Assembly (NCBI GenBank): GCA_004557805.1
Contig: SFFS01000023.1
Span: 1-20,276, forward strand
Origin: Clostridiales bacterium
GTDB lineage: Bacteria > Bacillota > Clostridia > Christensenellales > Aristaeellaceae
DNA: 20,276 nucleotides
Direction of reading: 5' to 3'
Shown here: piece after piece, positions 14,412 to 20,276 of the stretch
How positions within the stretch are numbered: the stretch's first letter is position 1
Layout: every line of letters begins with the position of its first letter
Translations under genes and position numbers: made by a program
Notes under the pieces: model-generated
The model's database searches: none
Seen by the model: the letters and a program-made list of their open reading frames with translations, nothing else
What the model was told of the DNA's origin: nothing

Positions 14412-15824
14412 ATGTTTCGTTCGCTCTATTCGCGCCTGCTGGCGCTGTTCCTGGCCGTGCTGATCGTGGCGATGGGTACGCTGACGTTTTTCATGTACGA
14501 CCGCATCCGCGAGGATAAGGTCAACGAGCGGCTGACCGAGCTGACGAACCAGGCGCGCGACGTGGCGCAGCTGGCCGCGCAGCGCAGCCTGTATTCTACG
14601 CGCAGCGCCGATCAGTACATGATCTGGAAAAGCCAGGAAATTACAAAGGAATACGACGCGTATCTGATTATCGTCGACCGCTACCGCAACGTTATCCCCA
14701 TCGGAGATGAAACGCTGGTGGACGCGGGCGGAATGACGCTGGACGAGACGTTTACGTATCTCGGCCGCGTACTCGCGGGCGAAACCATCCACGACCGCGC
14801 GCTCACCAACTCCGGAAACGTCGTGTTTACCGTCGGCGCGCCGTATATTGAAAACGGGCGCGTGCTTGGCGCGGTGTTCATTCATACGAGCGAACAGAGC
14901 GTCGAGGCCAGCTATCGCGAGATTTTGCAAGAGGTCTTCCGCGCGCTGATCCTGGCGGCGACCGTCGGAGCCGTTTTGATTTTGATCGCTTCGCGATATT
15001 TTACCGAGCCGATGCGCCAGATGGCGGCGGCTGCGGAAAAGTTCTCGCGCGGCGATTTCAGCCAGCGCGTTGAGGTGCACAGCCGCGACGAGGTCGGCCT
15101 GCTGGCCGAATCGTTCAACAGCATGGCGGAGGATCTCGACCGCCTGGAGCAGACGCGGCGCGAGTTCGTGGCCAACGTGTCGCACGAGCTGCGCTCGCCG
15201 CTGACGAGCATGCAGGGCTTCCTCGGCGGCATGATGGACGGCACCATTCCCGAAAACGAGCGCGACAAATATATGCAGATCGTCTGGGATGAAACCAAGC
15301 GGCTGAACAAGCTCATCACGACGCTGCTCGATCTTTCACATATCGAGAGCGGCAAAACGCCACTCGTGCGCACGCGCTTCGACGTGAACGAGATGATCTG
15401 CCGCGTGATGGTGCGGCAGGAGCAGCGCATCGATGAAAAGAACCTGAACGTCGAAATCGACTTCCAGAACGAAACCTGCTTCGTTGACGCCGACGCGGAT
15501 CGCATCGAGCAGGTGCTTGTGAACCTGATCGACAACGCGATCAAATACGGCAGGGAGGACGGCGGCACGATTGCCGTGCGCACGCGGGAAGAGGGAAATC
15601 AGGTGCGCGTCATTGTCGCAGACGACGGCCCGCAGATTCCGCCGGACGATCTGCCGCAGATTTTCGACCGGTTCTACAAGGTGGATAAGGCGCACACCAC
15701 CGGAAAGGGCACAGGGCTTGGGCTTGCGATCGTCAAGAGCATTATTGATCAGCACGGAAAGCGCATTCAGGCTTTTTCGGATGAAAAGGAAACCCGGTTC
15801 GAATTCACGCTCGATAAGGGCTGA
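14412..15824 (+). CDS. membrane sensor histidine kinase
   Basis: The 470-residue kinase has a transmembrane helix at about 8-28, an external sensor of about 145 residues (possibly PAS-like), and a second transmembrane helix at about 176-194. A HAMP domain follows (about 195-250), then the phospho-acceptor H258 in VSHELRSPL. The ATPase domain has the N box (NLIDNAIKYG) and G2 (GKGTGLGLAIV). The G1 box reads DDGPQI rather than the usual DxGxGI, a glycine-to-glutamine change. It follows its response regulator by six bases and is followed by a strong terminator, so the two form a complete bicistronic system. The signal is unknown. Confidence 0.93.
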   Translation: MFRSLYSRLLALFLAVLIVAMGTLTFFMYDRIREDKVNERLTELTNQARDVAQLAAQRSLYSTRSADQYMIWKSQEITKEYDAYLIIVDRYRNVIPIGDETLVDAGGMTLDETFTYLGRVLAGETIHDRALTNSGNVVFTVGAPYIENGRVLGAVFIHTSEQSVEASYREILQEVFRALILAATVGAVLILIASRYFTEPMRQMAAAAEKFSRGDFSQRVEVHSRDEVGLLAESFNSMAEDLDRLEQTRREFVANVSHELRSPLTSMQGFLGGMMDGTIPENERDKYMQIVWDETKRLNKLITTLLDLSHIESGKTPLVRTRFDVNEMICRVMVRQEQRIDEKNLNVEIDFQNETCFVDADADRIEQVLVNLIDNAIKYGREDGGTIAVRTREEGNQVRVIVADDGPQIPPDDLPQIFDRFYKVDKAHTTGKGTGLGLAIVKSIIDQHGKRIQAFSDEKETRFEFTLDKG

Positions 15825-15830
15825 GGCAGA

Positions 15831-15866
15831 AAAGGGCTCCGTTTCCAAAGCGAAACGGAGCCCTTT
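15831..15866. terminator. bidirectional terminator between the kinase and AraC-type genes
   Basis: AAAGGGCTCCGTTTC and GAAACGGAGCCCTTT form a perfect 15-bp stem with a 6-base loop. The plus strand ends with TTT within the stem, and the minus strand continues with TTTTC. It sits between convergent genes and can end both transcripts. Confidence 0.85.
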
Positions 15867-15891
15867 GCGATAAGCGGACGCGCGGCTGAAA

Positions 15892-15916
15892 AGTCCTGCC
15901 GGGTTCAGAACCGGCT
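15892..15916 (-). terminator. possible hairpin terminator at the end of the AraC-type gene
   Basis: On the minus strand GCCGGTTC-T-GAACCCGGC pairs with one bulged base across the stop codon and is followed by AGGACTTTTC. It also contains the TCCTGCCGGG motif of the repeats near 13600. The stronger terminator downstream at 15831-15866 probably does most of the work. Confidence 0.4.
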
Positions 15917-16768
15917 GCGCCAGCTGGTGGGCGAGTAGCCGGTGTATTTGCGGAAGATTCTGCTGAAATAGGAGGAATCGGTGAAGCCGATCTGTTCCGA
16001 AATTTCGTTGATGCTCATCGAAGAAAAGAGCAGCAGTTCCTTCGCTTCGTCCATGCGCATGGAGAGGATGAACTTGTAGGGAGAGACGCTCATCGTCTTG
16101 GTAAACAGGTGCGCGAAGCGGCCCGGGCTCAGGTGCGTCAGCGCCGCGCATTGATCCAGATCGATCTGCTCGCGGTAGTGTTCGCTGATATACAGGAGCG
16201 CGGGCGTGATCACGTCGTGATCCTGCTTGTTTTTTCCGGCGCTGCCGTTGCTCTGGAGCAGCATGTCGATCAGCTGCAGGAGCAGGCCGTTCACCTTCGG
16301 CACGGAGATGGCCTTGCGGCCGTTGAGCACCTTCAGCGGCAGAAACGCCTGCACCATCTGATGAAACAGGATTTCGAACATCGTCCGGTCGCCGATGGTG
16401 CGGATGGCCATATCGCGGATATGCATCGCGCTCATGGTTTCATCGACGGCGCGGCCGGTGAAGTGAACGTAATAGATGGTGGGGTTCCCGTCGGAAAAAA
16501 AGGAGATGACCTGCCGCACGCCGGGCAGATATACGGCGCACTGGCCGGGGGAAAGCCGGGTGAGCTCGTCGTCGGAAATGCCCACGTCAAGCCAGCCGCT
16601 GACGACGTAAAGCAGATAATAATCCTTGCGCCCGTTGGGGCGGAGGATGGTATGATCCGGGCCGTAATTGGCCTTGGAGCCGCAGTTGTTGACCTGAATG
16701 CACTTCTCGGCGGGGAAGTCGGTCAGATCCCTGTACGGCAGGATATTTTCCTTCATCTTGCTTGTCAT
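15905..16768 (-). CDS. AraC-family transcriptional regulator
   Basis: The 287-residue regulator has an N-terminal cupin-like ligand-binding domain (about 30-130; YLLYVVSGWLDV and LSPGQCAVYLPG fit the AraC-binding fold). The C-terminal AraC DNA-binding domain (about 185-287) has two helix-turn-helix units, including LSPGRFAHLFTKTMSVSPYK and the family signature ISEQIGFTDSSYFSRIFRKYTGYSP. Such proteins often control nearby sugar genes, and here the neighbours are amino-sugar and ABC transport genes. The frame extends to a TTG at 16786, but that would place the -10 box inside the gene. The ATG at 16768 falls at the predicted transcription start, so the message may be leaderless; ATG 16756 is the other option. 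Confidence 0.9.
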   Translation of the reverse strand: MTSKMKENILPYRDLTDFPAEKCIQVNNCGSKANYGPDHTILRPNGRKDYYLLYVVSGWLDVGISDDELTRLSPGQCAVYLPGVRQVISFFSDGNPTIYYVHFTGRAVDETMSAMHIRDMAIRTIGDRTMFEILFHQMVQAFLPLKVLNGRKAISVPKVNGLLLQLIDMLLQSNGSAGKNKQDHDVITPALLYISEHYREQIDLDQCAALTHLSPGRFAHLFTKTMSVSPYKFILSMRMDEAKELLLFSSMSINEISEQIGFTDSSYFSRIFRKYTGYSPTSWRSRF

Positions 16769-16774
16769 AGCCGA

Positions 16775-16804
16775 ATTATAGCACAAGCCGTATCGCGATG
16801 TAAA
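16775..16804 (-). promoter_or_regulatory. extended -10 promoter of the AraC-type gene
   Basis: On the minus strand TGCTATAAT is an extended -10 (TATAAT at 16775-16780), 18 bp from a TTTACA -35 (16799-16804). The predicted start of transcription coincides with the ATG at 16768. Confidence 0.7.
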
Positions 16805-16876
16805 CAGCAGAAAAATCCATGAGATTAGCAGCTAAATGCATCGCCGCGCGGCGGCGCGTATTGTATGATAAAAATA

Positions 16877-17036
16877 GGGTATATCTGAAAAATTCCCTGA
16901 GACTCCATCTCGGCGTCTTTTCCGGCATTTCTGCGTCGGAAAATCTCGATTTAGCCCCGCTAAACCTTCGATTTCCCTTCTTGAACTGACGGAAAATCCG
17001 CTCGAGCTGTCGTCTCTTCCTTTTTCAGATATACCC
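16877..17036. mobile_element. MITE-like imperfect palindrome with 16-bp terminal inverted repeats
   Basis: The ends GGGTATATCTGAAAAA (16877-16892) and TTTTTCAGATATACCC (17021-17036) are perfect inverted repeats. Inside them the two halves remain related when one is reversed, with shared GAGAC, CTCG, TTTTCCG and TTTAGC blocks. The centre is TTTAGC-CCC-GCTAAA. The ~160 bp could therefore fold into one long hairpin. It encodes no protein and lies between the AraC-type promoter and the NagB-like gene. No clear target-site duplication is visible. A structured regulatory RNA is the alternative. Confidence 0.6.
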
Positions 17037-17075
17037 CAGAGCTTCCGCGGAAGCAGAAACGACAAGGAGGGCTTC

Positions 17076-17900
17076 ATGATGTATCCTGCTTTTTATCAGA
17101 TTCCGGCCGAGGAGCTGGGCAAAGATTCCAAGGTGCCGATCCTGATTCTGGCCGACAGCGGCGAGGTGCACTTTGAACTGGCGCTGGAAATGCTGGATGA
17201 GATCGTCAAAAACAACGCGGCGGGGCGCAGGACCGTGTTCATCTGCCCCTACGGCCCGATCGGGCAGTATCATACCTTCGCGCGCCTGGTCAACGAGCGC
17301 CGCGTAAGCCTGAAAAACGTATGGATTATCAATATGGACGAATATCTCACCGACGAGGGCGAGTGGCTGCCCTACGAGGATCCACGTTCCTTCCGCGCCG
17401 GAATGGACCGCGAACTGTATTCGAAGATCGACCCGGAACTGGTCATGCCCGCCGAACAGCGCGTGTTCCCCGATCCGCATAACCCCGGCGCGATTCAGCA
17501 GCTGATCGATACGCTCGGCGGCGTGGATATCGTTATGGGCGGCATCGCCGTCAACGGTCATATCGCCTTCAACGAACCGGAACCGGAAATGACGAACGAG
17601 CAGTTCGCCCAGCTCCCCACGCGCGTGGAAAAGCTGAGCCAGGCCACGCTGCTCAAGGATGCGATCATGGGCCGCGGCGGCGCGATCGACACCGTGCCGA
17701 AGCAGGCTGTTACCGTGGGCATGAAGGAAATGCTCGGCGCGCGCAAGCTGCGCCTGACGATGATGGCCGATATGCAGCGCGCCGTGATCCGCCGCGCGGG
17801 CTACGGCGCGGTGACGGCCAGCTTCCCCGTCTCCTTTGCGCAGACGCACCCGGACGCGAAAATCATCATCAGCCGGAACGTGGCCGAAAAGCCGTTCTGA
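17076..17900 (+). CDS. NagB-like glucosamine-6-phosphate deaminase/isomerase family protein (divergent)
   Basis: The 274-residue protein belongs to the NagB family, whose classical members convert glucosamine-6-phosphate to fructose-6-phosphate and ammonia. Matches include INMDEY (D88, the catalytic Asp72 equivalent in E. coli), VNGHIAFNEP (160-169, with H162 and E167) and VPKQAVTVGMKEML. The residue equivalent to Asp141 is Asn160, and the usual TGGTP-like phosphate loop is replaced by CPYGPIGQYHTF (58-69). Substrate or activity may thus differ. AAGGAGG precedes two consecutive ATGs at 17076 and 17079. It converges on nagA, with which it would form the last steps of amino-sugar catabolism. 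Confidence 0.8.
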   Translation: MMYPAFYQIPAEELGKDSKVPILILADSGEVHFELALEMLDEIVKNNAAGRRTVFICPYGPIGQYHTFARLVNERRVSLKNVWIINMDEYLTDEGEWLPYEDPRSFRAGMDRELYSKIDPELVMPAEQRVFPDPHNPGAIQQLIDTLGGVDIVMGGIAVNGHIAFNEPEPEMTNEQFAQLPTRVEKLSQATLLKDAIMGRGGAIDTVPKQAVTVGMKEMLGARKLRLTMMADMQRAVIRRAGYGAVTASFPVSFAQTHPDAKIIISRNVAEKPF

Positions 17901-17914
17901 TTCCGACCTATCTC

Positions 17915-17961
17915 AAAAGCACCTGCCGCGGCGCGAGAAACGCTGCGGCAGGCGCTTTTTT
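17915..17961 (+). terminator. Rho-independent terminator after the NagB-like gene
   Basis: AAAAGC-A-CCTGCCGC pairs with GCGGCAGG-C-GCTTTTTT, leaving a loop of about 15 bases, and six T residues follow on the plus strand. The minus strand also ends in GCTTTTG, so it may partly stop nagA transcripts coming the other way. Confidence 0.85.
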
Positions 17962-17971
17962 GGAAATTCGA

Positions 17972-19177
17972 TTATTCCGACAGACACGAACGGCCGCGGA
18001 CGAACACGTTTTCAACGGCGAATTCGCCGTTCATGATTACGATGTCCGCATCCTTGCCGGGCTCCAGGCTGCCCTTGCGCGCGTCGACATGCATCAGCCG
18101 CGCGGGGGTCAGCGAGAGCATGCGGCTCACATCGAGCAGCGGGATGCCGTATTCCACGTGCGCTACGCGCAGCGCGCGGTCCATCGTGCCGATGCTTCCG
18201 GCGTAAAAGGAGAAATCCGGCAGCTGCGCCACGCCGTCCTTGACGACGACCGGCACGCCGCCGACCCTGCCGCCGAGGATGGAATGCGTTTCGTTCGTGC
18301 CGGCGGCGCGCATCGCGTCGGTGATGAGCGCCACTTTATCCGGCCCCTTGACGCGATAGGCCAGCAGCATATGCTCGCGCGGAATATGACGGCCGTCGGC
18401 GATCAGCTCGATGGTGACGTTGTCGTCGATCAGCACGGCTTCGTTCACGCCCGAATGCACAATGCCGTTGATCTTGCGGCCCGTGGTGGTGGCGCTGTAA
18501 AAATGCGTGATGTGGCGGAAGCCCATTTTGAAGGCGTTCTGCGCGTCCGTCGCCGTGCCATTGGTGTGCGCGATGGAGGGCATGACGCCGTTTTCGAGCA
18601 TGACGCGGGCGAACAGGTCGCTGTTGGGAAGTTCCGGAGCTTCATCCCAGCGGAGAATATGCCCTTCGCCGAGCCGAATGAAATGCTCGAGCATTTCGCG
18701 CGTGGGTACGCGCTGTTCGGAAACGGGCTGCGCGCCCTTCCCTGCGGGCGAGAAGAACGGCCCTTCCAGATGCAGGCCGAGCAGCTCTGCGCCGCCCGTC
18801 GGCGTTTTGAGCACTTCAAGGAACGCTTTGACGACCGTTTCCAGCTGCGCGTCCTCGCAGGTCATCGTTGTGGCGCACAGCGCTGTCGTGCCGTGCCTGG
18901 CGTGCGCGCGGGCGACCTGGCGGATGCTCTCCGCATCGCCGTCCATGAAATCGGCGTTGCCGCCGCCATGCACGTGCAGATCGATGAAGCCGGGCAGAAT
19001 GTAGCCGCCGCGCGCGTCGATAGGCGCGGCGCCGCCGGGGCAGGGGAAGTTGACGCTGGCGATGCGTCCGTCCTCGACCAGAATGGAGCCGTTCTGAACG
19101 ATACGGTCGGGCAGAACGAGGCGGCCGTTTCCGATCCAGAAACGGCGGGGCGGTTTGCAAACGCAGTTTTCGGGCAT
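17972..19177 (-). CDS. nagA: N-acetylglucosamine-6-phosphate deacetylase NagA
   Basis: NagA removes the acetyl group of N-acetylglucosamine-6-phosphate, giving glucosamine-6-phosphate, the substrate of NagB. The 401-residue amidohydrolase has HVHG (H68, H70), the metal-binding E138 in HLEGPFFSPAGKGAQP, H204, H225 in ITHFYSATTT, DGRH (261-264) and the catalytic D287 in LITDAM. All expected metal and catalytic residues are present, and the GAQP form resembles Bacillus rather than E. coli NagA. The ATG at 19177 has AAGAAGG upstream. The first 15 residues (two cysteines, basic) are a short extension before the family start. It is convergent with the NagB-like gene and divergent from the ABC permease. 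Confidence 0.94.
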   Translation of the reverse strand: MPENCVCKPPRRFWIGNGRLVLPDRIVQNGSILVEDGRIASVNFPCPGGAAPIDARGGYILPGFIDLHVHGGGNADFMDGDAESIRQVARAHARHGTTALCATTMTCEDAQLETVVKAFLEVLKTPTGGAELLGLHLEGPFFSPAGKGAQPVSEQRVPTREMLEHFIRLGEGHILRWDEAPELPNSDLFARVMLENGVMPSIAHTNGTATDAQNAFKMGFRHITHFYSATTTGRKINGIVHSGVNEAVLIDDNVTIELIADGRHIPREHMLLAYRVKGPDKVALITDAMRAAGTNETHSILGGRVGGVPVVVKDGVAQLPDFSFYAGSIGTMDRALRVAHVEYGIPLLDVSRMLSLTPARLMHVDARKGSLEPGKDADIVIMNGEFAVENVFVRGRSCLSE

Positions 19178-19244
19178 GAAAAGGCCTTCTTTCCTATTGT
19201 GAATCGGTATTTAATTGATGATATTCGAATCAATATATGTTAGA

Positions 19245-19250
19245 ATTATA
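19245..19250 (-). promoter_or_regulatory. -10 box of the nagA promoter
   Basis: On the minus strand a perfect TATAAT lies about 70 bp upstream of the nagA ATG. The -35 region is poor (CGTTTG at 17 bp), which suggests dependence on an activator or another regulator. Confidence 0.5.
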
Positions 19251-19271
19251 TTCGGGGAAAGATACGGCAAA

Positions 19272-19319
19272 CGGAAAACGTGCGGACAGGAACGTCCATA
19301 ATTTTACATGCGTTTTCCG
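19272..19319. repeat. inverted repeat CGGAAAACG...CGTTTTCCG upstream of nagA
   Basis: Two 9-bp arms (19272-19280 and 19311-19319) enclose a smaller GGAC/GTCC hairpin (19284-19297). The arm core GGAAAACG resembles part of a catabolite-responsive element (cre, TGWAARCGYTWNCW), but neither arm is a full match. It is upstream of both divergent transcription units. Confidence 0.4.
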
Positions 19320-19453
19320 CGCTTGTCAATGATTTATCCCAATGAAAAGGGCGGATGGAAGCCGGGTGCATTCCGCTGCGCGACGTGCTTTTTGCCTATT
19401 TTATTCAGATGAAAATAGTTCCGAACCTGTAAAACCATGGAAAAGGAGGAAAA

Positions 19454-19537
19454 ATGAACGGATTTCAGACGAAAAAGGCGGTGAAACCGCCCTATTTTAC
19501 AGGAGAGGATGCGAAAATAGCAGGAAAGTGCAGATAA
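19454..19537 (+). CDS. possible 27-residue small protein
   Basis: An ATG four bases after AAGGAGG opens a frame that ends at TAA (19535-19537). The basic peptide starts MNGFQTKKAVKPPYF and ends AGKCR. I do not recognise it. Its ribosome site is as strong as any in the window, which is the main argument for it. A GGCGGT-GAA-ACCGCC hairpin (19477-19491) lies within it. A promoter for it is not evident, and it could be a leader or chance. Confidence 0.35.
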   Translation: MNGFQTKKAVKPPYFTGEDAKIAGKCR

Positions 19538-19573
19538 ATGACCGATTTGTATCTCGTCAGGACGGTTCCTTTC

Positions 19574-19582
19574 TGCTATAAA
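19574..19582 (+). promoter_or_regulatory. possible extended -10 promoter of the ABC permease operon
   Basis: TGCTATAAA is an extended -10 type sequence about 94 bp upstream of the permease ATG. No good -35 lies 16-18 bp before it, which would suit activator-dependent transcription, for instance by the nearby AraC-type protein. Confidence 0.4.
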
Positions 19583-19675
19583 AGAACTAAAGATACGAGT
19601 GCGACGGAAAATTTGCAGCGTTTGCCGATGGCTTCCGGTCAAAGGCGCGGATTTGTTTTTGAACAGGAGGTTTGT

Positions 19676-20276
19676 ATGCAACAGACAAACGGAAAGCGGG
19701 CGCTGAAGGCGCATAAGCCGCAGAAAAACTCATGGCGCAAGGAAATACAGCACTACGGCGTGGTATATCTGATGTTCCTGGTGCCGCTGGCCATCCTGAT
19801 TTTGTTCAAATACATTCCGATGTACGGCGCGCAGATCGCCTTCCGCAACTACAAGCCGACGCTCGGCGTGCTGGCCAGTCCCTGGGTGGGCTGGAAATAC
19901 TTCACCAAGTTCTTCGAAAGCCAGTATTTTTTCATCACCATCAAAAATACGCTCGTTCTGAATTTTTATTCTCTTCTGACGTTCCCGCTCTGCCTTGTCT
20001 TTGCGCTGATGCTCAAATATGCCAAGCTTCCGCGCATGGCCAAGTCGGTGCAGATGATCAGCTACGCGCCGCATTTCATTTCGACGGTCGTCGTCTGCGG
20101 CCTGCTGACGCAGTTCCTGAACCCCCGCATCGGCGTCATCAACAAGCTGATTCAGGCCATGGGCGGCCGCGCAGTCAACTGGATGGGCCGCGAAACCGCG
20201 TTCAAGCACATTTACGTGTGGTCGGACGTGTGGCAGCATCTGGGCTTTAACTCGATCATCTTCATTTCCGCGCTGG
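19676..20276 (+). CDS. sugar ABC transporter permease, LplB/YtcP-like (partial, runs off the right edge)
   Basis: The first 200 codons of an integral membrane permease are present. A basic N-terminal tail (1-25) precedes a transmembrane helix at about 28-46 (VVYLMFLVPLAILILF), then KYIPMYGAQIAFRNYKP, characteristic of the LplB/polysaccharide permease group of carbohydrate ABC importers. Further helices lie at about 92-113 and 130-148, with SYAPHFISTVVV matching the family. It starts at ATG 19676, five bases after AGGAGG. A second permease and a binding protein would be expected to the right. Together with nagA and the NagB-like gene it suggests import of an amino-sugar oligosaccharide, but the substrate is inferred from context only. 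Confidence 0.9.
   Translation, partial: MQQTNGKRALKAHKPQKNSWRKEIQHYGVVYLMFLVPLAILILFKYIPMYGAQIAFRNYKPTLGVLASPWVGWKYFTKFFESQYFFITIKNTLVLNFYSLLTFPLCLVFALMLKYAKLPRMAKSVQMISYAPHFISTVVVCGLLTQFLNPRIGVINKLIQAMGGRAVNWMGRETAFKHIYVWSDVWQHLGFNSIIFISAL

Larger units (their letters stand above)
19178..19675. other. long divergent regulatory region between nagA and the ABC permease
   Basis: About 500 bp hold the nagA promoter, an inverted repeat at 19272-19319, a possible 27-residue small gene (19454-19537) and an extended -10 promoter near 19574-19582. A partial palindrome TTGAT-N9-ATCAA lies at 19215-19233, downstream of the nagA start of transcription, and could be an operator. The part from 19320 to 19440 shows nothing I can name. 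Confidence 0.5.

Noticed and set aside
13563..15185. A 540-codon minus-strand frame opposite the two-component genes
   Set aside because: It is antisense to a clear response regulator and kinase and has no start signal or family match.
17960..19243. A 427-codon plus-strand frame opposite nagA
   Set aside because: The nagA reading has complete metal and catalytic motifs and a proper start. The plus-strand frame has a His/Arg/Ala-rich composition typical of antisense shadows.
19342..19581. A 79-codon plus-strand frame in the nagA-permease gap
   Set aside because: There is no ribosome site before its ATG, and the composition is not protein-like. The shorter frame at 19454 has a much better start.
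19334..19714. A 126-codon minus-strand frame in the nagA-permease gap
   Set aside because: It overlaps the permease start and the small plus-strand frame and has no convincing ribosome site.

Overview
The window reads as chromosomal DNA from a high-GC, Gram-positive endospore-former of the class Clostridia. The case rests on a SpoIIAA/SpoIIAB pair, HemZ, the zapA-mutS2 pair, a long RelA/SpoT, and consistently strong AGGAGG-type ribosome sites. The order or family cannot be read from the sequence; a gut Clostridia lineage such as Christensenellales or Oscillospirales is a guess. No phage, plasmid, CRISPR or defence genes are visible, and most of the window is core gene content.

Layout. (1) Positions 1-1801: a tRNA-Val(CAC) gene on the minus strand with its promoter; a DtxR/MntR-type metalloregulator on the plus strand; convergent to it a small heavy-metal-binding (HMA) protein whose promoter carries a palindrome over the start of transcription; and an AlkD-like DNA repair gene on the minus strand. 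(2) Positions 1896-2774: a two-gene spoIIAA-spoIIAB operon with a possible sigma-H type promoter and a clear terminator. The sigma-F gene that normally follows is absent. (3) Positions 2776-13279: one long, tightly packed plus-strand operon, recJ, relA/spoT, dtd, an MBL-fold hydrolase, hemZ, a cyclophilin, zapA and mutS2, behind a strong sigma-A promoter and a 5' leader with a 15-bp hairpin. (4) Positions 13280-13703: a non-coding stretch with two diverged ~85-bp direct repeats and several palindromes. (5) Positions 13704-15866: an OmpR-family response regulator and its histidine kinase, closed by a strong bidirectional terminator. (6) Positions 15905-20276: an AraC-type regulator (minus), a ~160-bp imperfect palindrome with 16-bp perfect ends that looks like a MITE, a divergent NagB-like protein (plus), NagA (minus, convergent), a ~500-bp regulatory region with a possible 27-residue small protein, and the first 200 codons of a sugar ABC permease that runs off the right edge.

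How it fits together. Region 3 combines DNA repair (RecJ, MutS2), alarmone control (RelA/SpoT), proofreading of D-aminoacyl-tRNA (Dtd), a HemZ-type radical SAM protein and Z-ring assembly (ZapA), a housekeeping operon of a kind known in Firmicutes. Region 6 looks like an amino-sugar uptake and catabolism locus: an ABC importer, N-acetylglucosamine-6-phosphate deacetylase, a deaminase-like protein with an altered active-site residue, and a local AraC regulator. The most interesting items are the altered NagB-like site, the MITE-like palindrome, the sigF-less spoIIA operon, the DtxR-family protein with a mixed metal site near a matching palindrome, and the recJ leader hairpin. I found no clear sign of a wholly new system.
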